Shown one piece after another: positions 59,617 through 64,000 of a stretch of DNA of 64,000 nucleotides. Made by a program: the position numbers and the translations under genes. The DNA is from Breoghania sp037026715. GTDB taxonomy: Bacteria; Pseudomonadota; Alphaproteobacteria; Rhizobiales; Stappiaceae. The stretch spans positions 310,001 to 374,000 of the forward strand of contig NZ_JBANCG010000001.1 in NCBI RefSeq assembly GCF_037026715.1, read 5' to 3'. The notes under the pieces are model-generated. The model was not told where the DNA came from. It made no database searches and saw only the letters and a list, made by a program, of their open reading frames with translations. Numbering within the stretch: position 1 is the stretch's first letter; every line of letters begins with the position of its first letter.

Positions 59617-59665
59617 TACGTAAAAAAAAGTCTAACCAGGCGCATTTTCTTCGTGGAGATACGTA
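59617..59665 (-). promoter_or_regulatory. TACGTA pair upstream of flagellin 1
   Basis: TACGTA at 59617-59622 and again at 59660-59665, 108 and 151 bases upstream of the start. The same six-base palindrome occurs upstream of flagellins 2 and 3. Candidate binding sites for a flagellin regulator (unnamed). Confidence 0.4.
59635..59653 (+). promoter_or_regulatory. Shared flagellar motif ACCAGGCGCATTTTCTTCG
   Basis: Differs from the flgE upstream motif (51848-51865) only in the spacer after ACCAGGCGC. Located between the two TACGTA sites of flagellin 1. Read on the plus strand, so opposite to the flagellin gene. Confidence 0.4.
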
Positions 59666-59774
59666 AGAAAGTCGGTGGCTTTCGCCCTGGGGGGGCGCGA
59701 GCTGCCGTTTGCGCAGGCGCATTATGCCGCAGGGGAGGCGGCTAGAGCTGTTCACGGTCGGGCGGAAGCAGGTC

Positions 59775-59907
59775 GCCCATCCTTCGAGACGGTCGCTTCC
59801 GCGACCTCCTCAGGATGACGTGGTGTTTGGTGTTGGTTTTGCAGAAATAGCAACACGGATAACGTCATCCTGAGGAGGTCGCAACGCGACCGTCTCGAAG
59901 GATGGGC
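59775..59907. repeat. 133-bp palindromic element, copy 2
   Basis: Ends are 22-bp inverted repeats GCCCATCCTTCGAGACGGTC and GACCGTCTCGAAGGATGGGC (outer 20 shown). The inner CTCCTCAGGATGACGT/ACGTCATCCTGAGGAG also pairs. It has the same length and layout as copy 1 at 43901-44033, differing mainly in the inner loop. Inserted between flagellins 1 and 2 without disturbing either gene. Confidence 0.88.
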
Positions 59908-59973
59908 CGCGAGCTGAAATACCCGCGACCCGTTTCCGTCCAGTCATGAGCTGCTCTAGGCGGTGAGGGCAAC

Positions 59974-60005
59974 GAAAAGCGGCGGAGCCTGAGGCCCCGC
60001 CGCTT
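59974..60005 (-). terminator. Rho-independent terminator of flagellin 2
   Basis: Stem AAGCGGCGGGGCCTC/GAGG-type: on the minus strand AGCGGCGG...CCGCCGCT with a short GCCTCAGGC loop, followed by TTTCG. It lies 28 bases past the flagellin 2 stop. Its sequence is nearly the same as the flagellin 3 terminator. Confidence 0.85.
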
Positions 60006-60032
60006 GATGTCGTTTCGCGATATCCGCCTCGA

Positions 60033-61589
60033 TCAGAACAGACGCAGCGGCGCCTGGTCGGCCTGGGAGGCCAGCGACAGGGCGGTGGAGGACAGCTGCT
60101 GACGGGTCTGGAGGGCCAGCATGTTCGCCGCTTCCTCGTTGCCGTCGGCCAGCACCAGATTGTCGGCACCGGTCTGCAGCGTGTTCATCATGGACTTGGT
60201 GAAGTCCTGACGGTTTTCCACGATCGACAGGTTCGAGCCGAACGCCGACGACTGCGAACGCACGGTGTTGATCGCGTCCTTCACGGTGCTCAGCAGGTTG
60301 TCGATGTTGGTGTCGCTGTCCAGATCGGCTTCCTCGATATCGGAGATACCCAGGGTCCCGGCGTTGATGGTCTCGCCGTTCTTGGTCTGGATGTCGATCG
60401 TCGAGGTGCCGGTCTCGTTGAAGGTGATCGTCAGGTTGTCGCCGCGCAGCAGGTTGATGCCGTTGTAGGAGGCATCATCCGACAGCTTGTCGAGCTGGTC
60501 GCGCAGCTCGTTGAACTGGTCGGAGAGATCGGCGCGAACATCGTTGCCGTCGATCGTCGACGTGCTCGTGGAGCCGTCGATGCTGCCGGTGGTCGTCGAG
60601 CCGGTCACGGTCAGGTCCTGCGTGGACTGGTTTTCCAGACGCAGCTTGCCGTTGTCGTTCGACGCGCGGATCTTGCCCTTCAGATCGGTATTGTTGTTGA
60701 TCGTCGAGACGAGTTCGTCGACGGTCTTTGCGGTATAGGTAACGGTACCGCCAGTTGCCGCACCCGGGGCTTCGACAGGAGTGCCGAAGCCAAGGTCAGC
60801 CGCTGATGTCAAGTCAGTGCCGCTGCTGCCTGTGGCGCTGTCTTCGGTGAACGCAAAGTTGCTGACGGCAACGCTGGAAGTCGTACCCTTGGTATCGGAC
60901 GTGATGACGATTTTGCCGCTGTCCTTAGAGGCCGTTGCGCCGGACAGTTGATCATTGATGGTAGCGATTGCCTCATCAATGTCCACGCCGTCGGAGCCAT
61001 CGCCGCCAGCGGCCGCAACCGTCGCCTGAGTGAAGGTGATCGTCTGGGGCGAAGCCGCACCGTCAACCGTCACATCAAAGCTGACGCTATCGCCTGCTTC
61101 GTCCAGGTCGAATGATGCATAAGCATTCTGGGCCGTCGATGTGCCCGAAGTGCCGGTATCGGTCGAATTGGTCAGGTCGATATCGACCGCCGTGTCGCCG
61201 ATGGCGCCGCCCGACAGGGACAGCTTCTCGGTGCCCGTCGGCGTGGCGCCCAGGTCGACCGTGAAGGACGCGGTCTCGAAGGACTTGTCCTGACGGGCCT
61301 GACGCAGCGTGGACTGCATCGATTCCAGCGTGTTGGTGATCGAGGTCAGGCCGTTGTCGGCCGCTTCCAGCGTCTTGATGCCGTTGGACATGCTGTCCAT
61401 CAGCGAGTCCAGATCGCTTGCACGCGACTGCAGCGAGGAAGACGTGAAGAAGTTGGTCGGATTGTCGAGGGCCGAGTTGACCTTCTTGCCGGTGGCCAGG
61501 CGGTTCTGCGTCGTGGACATCAGATCCGCAGTGTTCTGCAGCGAGAGCAGGTTCTGGCGAACGCCGGACGAGAGAGTGATATCGGACAT
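60033..61589 (-). CDS. Flagellin, paralogue 2
   Basis: 518-residue filament subunit. N-terminus MSDITLSSGVRQNLLSLQNT and C-terminus LASQADQAPLRLF are like flagellin 3, but the middle D2/D3 domain is unlike the other two (it has ASFDLDEAGDSVSFDVTVDG and QTITFTQATVAAAGGDGSDG). It starts at 61589 with a purine-rich leader. The three paralogues are consecutive and same-strand, so the array arose by tandem duplication. Filament mixing is expected but not shown. Confidence 0.95.
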   Translation of the reverse strand: MSDITLSSGVRQNLLSLQNTADLMSTTQNRLATGKKVNSALDNPTNFFTSSSLQSRASDLDSLMDSMSNGIKTLEAADNGLTSITNTLESMQSTLRQARQDKSFETASFTVDLGATPTGTEKLSLSGGAIGDTAVDIDLTNSTDTGTSGTSTAQNAYASFDLDEAGDSVSFDVTVDGAASPQTITFTQATVAAAGGDGSDGVDIDEAIATINDQLSGATASKDSGKIVITSDTKGTTSSVAVSNFAFTEDSATGSSGTDLTSAADLGFGTPVEAPGAATGGTVTYTAKTVDELVSTINNNTDLKGKIRASNDNGKLRLENQSTQDLTVTGSTTTGSIDGSTSTSTIDGNDVRADLSDQFNELRDQLDKLSDDASYNGINLLRGDNLTITFNETGTSTIDIQTKNGETINAGTLGISDIEEADLDSDTNIDNLLSTVKDAINTVRSQSSAFGSNLSIVENRQDFTKSMMNTLQTGADNLVLADGNEEAANMLALQTRQQLSSTALSLASQADQAPLRLF

Positions 61590-61657
61590 TTACTCATTCC
61601 TTTCTTGGAACTCAAAGGCCCCCTTTCTGGGGACTGGCAAAAACTGACGGGCAAATA

Positions 61658-61682
61658 TTAACAACGGTTTAATACCTACGTA
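61658..61682 (-). promoter_or_regulatory. TTAA-N7-TTAA box and TACGTA upstream of flagellin 2
   Basis: TTAA-CAACGGT-TTAA at 61658-61672, the exact CtrA-like spacing, 69 bases upstream of the start, with TACGTA at 61677-61682. The same two motifs in the same order occur upstream of the other flagellins. Confidence 0.5.
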
Positions 61683-61843
61683 CCTGTCAGTTTTCGGAGC
61701 ACACCTTAAGTCCGCGAATGAAACGGCGATAGGTGTCGCGCGCGGATTGTGTGCACCCTGCCGCTAGGTCAGAAAGGCTTGTCTTGTCCGGGAAGGAGAG
61801 GGCGTGCGGGATCGGAACCCGCGAAATCGTGCGCCTTTTGCGC

Positions 61844-61861
61844 ACCAGGCGCTTTTTCTCG
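61844..61861 (+). promoter_or_regulatory. Shared flagellar motif ACCAGGCGCTTTTTCTCG
   Basis: Third copy of the flgE-type motif (51848-51865), 255 bases upstream of the flagellin 2 start. Just left of it, GTGCGCCTTTTGCGCAC forms a perfect small hairpin. Confidence 0.4.
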
Positions 61862-61930
61862 CGCACTAGGGTGCGACATGGTGTCTCACCATGCGGATCG
61901 GCTGGGGAAATCGCAGTCGGGCGGGGGGGC

Positions 61931-61964
61931 AAAACAAAACGGCGGAGCCCTGAGGCCCCGCCGC
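61931..61964 (-). terminator. Rho-independent terminator of flagellin 3
   Basis: Minus-strand stem CGGCGGGGCC/GGGCTCCGCCG (one mismatch/bulge) with a TCA loop and TTTTGTTTT after it, 32 bases past the stop. Nearly the same as the flagellin 2 terminator at 59974-60005, supporting tandem duplication of the whole unit. Confidence 0.85.
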
Positions 61965-61995
61965 TTGATGTCGTCTCCGCGATGTCCGCGTCGTC

Positions 61996-63549
61996 TTAGA
62001 ACAGACGCAGCGGCGCCTGGTCGGCCTGAGAGGCCAGCGACAGGGCGGTGGAGGAGAGCTGCTGGCGGGTCTGCAGGGCCAGCATGTTTGCCGCTTCCTC
62101 GTTGCCGTCGGCCAGCACCAGATTGTCGGCACCGGTTTCCAGCGTGTTGATCATCGCGGTCGTGAATTCCTGACGGTTTTCCACGATCGAGAGGTTCGAG
62201 CCGAAAGCCGACGACTGCGAACGCACCGTGTTGATCGCGTCCTTCACACCAGAGAGCAACGTGTCGATGTTGGTGTCGCTATCCAGATCGACGGCCTCGA
62301 TGTCGGAGATACCCAGGGTCCCGGCGTTGATGGTCTCGCCGTTCTTGGTCTGGATGTCGATCGTCGAAGTGCCGGTCTCGTTGAAGGTGATCTTCAGGTT
62401 GTCGCCGCGCAGCAGGTTGATGCCGTTGAAGGAGGCATCATCCGACAGCTTGTCGAGCTGGTCGCGCAGTTCGTTGAACTGGTCGGCCAGATCCGCACGC
62501 ACCGTGTTGCCGCCGATCGTGCCCGTGCCCGTGCCGCCATCGGCGACGCCGGTCGAGGCATTGACGCCGGTCACGTCCAGGTCCTGCGTGGACTGGTTCT
62601 CCAGGCGCAGCTTGCCGTTGTCGTTCGACGCACGAACGGCGCCGGTGAGCGAAGTGTTGGCGTTGATCTCGGCAACCAGCGTATCGACAGTCTTGGCGGT
62701 GGTGTTGGCCAGGCTGTCGGCCGCGGCGCCAAGGCCGGAGTCGGAGGCGCCTGCCAGGGTTTCCGCGACGCTCGACACGGTGACAGCAGCGGTGGAGCTG
62801 TCGGAGGCCGTGTCGGAGGTGAGCACGAGTTCGCCGCCATCCGTGCTGGCGGTGATGGCAACGCTGTTGGCATCGAAGCCGGCGTTGATCACGGAAGCCA
62901 GTTCGTCAGCAGTGACCGCCTCGACGTCGGCGACGTCGAAGGTTGTCGCGGAGCCGCCGTCGATGGTGATCGACAGGGTGTCGGCATCGGTCGCGGTGAT
63001 GGCGACGGTCTGTGCGGTGCCACCGTCGATCGCGACATCGAAGGTCAGCGAGCCGGCATAGGAGTTGTCGGCGGCGCTGTCGAAGTCGAGGGCAGCGAAG
63101 CCGGAACCGGTGGAAACGCCCTGCGACTGGGTGAGGTCGATATCGACGGCAGTGGTGCCGACCGAACCGCCGGACAGCGACAGCTGCTCGGTGCCGGCCG
63201 GGGTGGAGCCGACATTCACCGTGTAGGACGCGGTCTCGAAGGACTTGTCCTGACGGGCCTGACGCAGCGTGGACTGCATCGATTCCAGCGTGTTGGTGAT
63301 CGATGTCAGACCGTTGTCCGCAGCCTCCAGCGTCTTGATGCCGTTGGACATGCTGTCCATCAGCGAGTCGAGATCGCCTGCCCGCGACTGCAGCGAGGAG
63401 GAGGTGAAGAAGTTGGTCGGGTTGTCGAGCGCCGAGTTGACCTTCTTGCCGGTGGCAAGACGGTTCTGGGTCGTGGCCATCAGGTCTGCGGTCGACTGCA
63501 GGGAGAGCAGGTTCTGACGGACGCCGGCGGAGAGAGTGATATCAGCCAT
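61996..63549 (-). CDS. Flagellin, paralogue 3
   Basis: 517-residue filament subunit. The conserved N-terminal LSAGVRQNLLSLQSTADLMA and C-terminal LASQADQAPLRLF ends match flagellin 2 closely, while the central domain (ALDFDSAADNSYAGSLTFDV, NAGFDANSVAITASTDGGEL) matches flagellin 1. It is therefore a mosaic of the other two. The start is at 63549 (MADITL). The three genes are probably separately transcribed, each having its own terminator or leader motifs. Confidence 0.95.
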   Translation of the reverse strand: MADITLSAGVRQNLLSLQSTADLMATTQNRLATGKKVNSALDNPTNFFTSSSLQSRAGDLDSLMDSMSNGIKTLEAADNGLTSITNTLESMQSTLRQARQDKSFETASYTVNVGSTPAGTEQLSLSGGSVGTTAVDIDLTQSQGVSTGSGFAALDFDSAADNSYAGSLTFDVAIDGGTAQTVAITATDADTLSITIDGGSATTFDVADVEAVTADELASVINAGFDANSVAITASTDGGELVLTSDTASDSSTAAVTVSSVAETLAGASDSGLGAAADSLANTTAKTVDTLVAEINANTSLTGAVRASNDNGKLRLENQSTQDLDVTGVNASTGVADGGTGTGTIGGNTVRADLADQFNELRDQLDKLSDDASFNGINLLRGDNLKITFNETGTSTIDIQTKNGETINAGTLGISDIEAVDLDSDTNIDTLLSGVKDAINTVRSQSSAFGSNLSIVENRQEFTTAMINTLETGADNLVLADGNEEAANMLALQTRQQLSSTALSLASQADQAPLRLF

Positions 63550-63619
63550 TACAGTTTTCCTCGTTCTGGGAATAGAGCACCCGTTCTGGGTGAACGCAGG
63601 AGACGCTAAGTTTCAGATC

Positions 63620-63634
63620 TTAACGAGCGGTAAA
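63620..63634 (-). promoter_or_regulatory. TTAA-box upstream of flagellin 3
   Basis: TTAA-CGAGCGG-TAAA, 71 bases upstream of the start codon, equivalent in form and distance to the boxes upstream of flagellins 1 and 2. Confidence 0.45.
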
Positions 63635-63662
63635 AATGGCTGCAAACGCTAAGTAAATATCA

Positions 63663-63794
63663 ATACGTATGTCATTTATGACGATTATTTTTCGGGCAAA
63701 AGGGCCCAAATATCGCTATAAGTAACGGTGAGTAAGACGAAAATCGATTAAAAATGATAAAAAATAAGAAGAAAAACAGGCGGCGAATACGTAT
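63663..63794 (-). promoter_or_regulatory. Two ATACGTAT palindromes upstream of flagellin 3
   Basis: ATACGTAT at 63663-63670 and 63787-63794, 8-base perfect palindromes, 115 and 239 bases upstream of the start. Members of the TACGTA set seen upstream of all three flagellins. Confidence 0.4.
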
Positions 63795-63893
63795 TTAGAG
63801 ATATGTCGTAAATCGCATTGTTTGGCATGCGGAGGCGTCTGTGTGACGCTTTTGAAATGCCGCGCAGCCCTTTGCGCCACGCCTGCCAAGGTC

Positions 63894-63953
63894 GCTTGCC
63901 GGGCTGATTGCCGGGGTGATTGCCGGGGTGCTTGCCAGGGTGCTTGATGGGGG
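63894..63953. repeat. 12-bp tandem repeat, five units
   Basis: Five consecutive 12-base units: GCTTGCCGGGCT, GATTGCCGGGGT (twice), GCTTGCCAGGGT and GCTTGATGGGGG. Located about 345-405 bases upstream of flagellin 3. Confidence 0.75.
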
Positions 63954-64000
63954 CGGGGCTCGTAGCGCCGGCGCGGTTCGGCCTGGTGCGGGTCGGCATC

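Larger units (their letters stand above)
59510..60032. other. Intergenic region between flagellins 1 and 2
   Basis: 523 bases: flagellin 1 leader with TTAA and TACGTA motifs (59536-59665), an ACCAGGCGC-type motif at 59635, the 133-bp palindrome at 59775-59907 and the flagellin 2 terminator at 59974-60005. The palindrome sits between the flagellin 1 promoter region and the flagellin 2 terminator. No protein-coding frame was accepted here. Confidence 0.65.
61590..61995. other. Intergenic region between flagellins 2 and 3
   Basis: 406 bases: flagellin 2 leader with TTAA box and TACGTA, an ACCAGGCGC-type motif with a GTGCGC/GCGCAC hairpin near 61827-61844, and the flagellin 3 terminator. No coding frame accepted. 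Confidence 0.6.
63550..64000. other. Flagellin 3 upstream region and window edge
   Basis: 451 bases, clearly AT-rich between 63600 and 63800. It holds a TTAA-CGAGCGG-TAAA box (63620-63634) at 71 bases upstream of the start, TACGTA sites at 63664-63669 and 63788-63793 (both within ATACGTAT), and a 12-bp tandem repeat at 63894-63953. No gene was accepted; a short minus-strand frame reading HPGK/HPGN repeats at the edge looks like a by-product of the tandem repeat. Confidence 0.55.

Noticed and set aside
61801..61830. tRNA-like GCGGG...CCCGC dyad between flagellins 2 and 3
   Set aside because: No cloverleaf, no T-loop GTTCGA at the right distance; just a small hairpin.
63748..63999. Small HPGK/HPGN-repeat protein at the right edge
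   Set aside because: The repeat is explained by the 12-bp DNA tandem repeat; no ribosome-binding site or family seen, and the frame reaches the window edge.

Overview
This 64 kb window is a high-GC chromosomal segment from an alphaproteobacterium, most likely a motile member of the Hyphomicrobiales (Rhizobiales). The clues are a giant growth-pole-ring-type coiled-coil protein (found in polar-growing Rhizobiales), FlbT/FlaF flagellin regulators, three tandem flagellin genes, an MlaE-F-D lipid transport operon, a DgcA-type epimerase, and intergenic palindromes of the kind common in this order. A Stappia/Labrenzia-like genus would fit, but that is only inference. No rRNA, tRNA, prophage, insertion sequence or CRISPR array was recognised.

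Left part (1-15 kb): the end of pgi (cut by the window edge), an acyl-CoA ligase, two EamA permeases flanking a solitary form II CoxL-like molybdenum hydroxylase, and a stand-alone Lrp/AsnC sensor domain. A TPP riboswitch then leads a three-gene operon: a degenerate ThiM-like protein, ThiD, and a Tat-exported TRAP solute-binding protein overlapping thiD by ATGA. A fumarylacetoacetase-family hydrolase and a FadL porin with a clear terminator follow.

Middle part (15-32.6 kb): a divergent short-chain dehydrogenase, an LpxH-like phosphoesterase translationally coupled to a glycosyltransferase, a threonine/serine dehydratase, CheZ, an MFS transporter and DgcA. Next come mlaE-mlaF-mlaD and an auxiliary lipoprotein for retrograde lipid transport, then a WYL regulator and an NmrA-like reductase. 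A tight nitroreductase / short AMP-ligase / thiolase operon with altered thiolase catalytic positions closes this part.

32.8-44 kb: the 1831-residue growth-pole-ring-like membrane protein, whose central ~1000 residues are an unbroken array of about 92 eleven-residue repeats, sits divergent to a lone histidine phosphotransfer (HPt) protein. After it are a 2Fe-2S ferredoxin, an AT-richer glycosyltransferase that looks acquired, a PuuA-like glutamine-synthetase-family enzyme and a universal stress protein.

44-51.6 kb: a same-strand run reading MoxR ATPase, secreted hypothetical protein, SixA phosphatase, YcjX, YcjF-like protein, membrane sulfatase-type transferase and CoxE-like VWA protein. MoxR and CoxE partners, usually adjacent, here bracket the run.

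51.6-64 kb: a flagellar filament/hook block. flgE has a textbook sigma-54 promoter and is followed by flgK and flgL with a strong terminator. Facing it are flaF, flbT (overlapping out of frame) and three flagellins that are mosaics of each other. The flagellin upstream regions share TACGTA and TTAA-N7-TWAA motifs. An ACCAGGCGC motif recurs upstream of flgE and two flagellins. Two near-identical 133-bp palindromes (43.9 and 59.8 kb), a pair of REP-like elements and a GC-rich inverted repeat are the main dispersed repeats.
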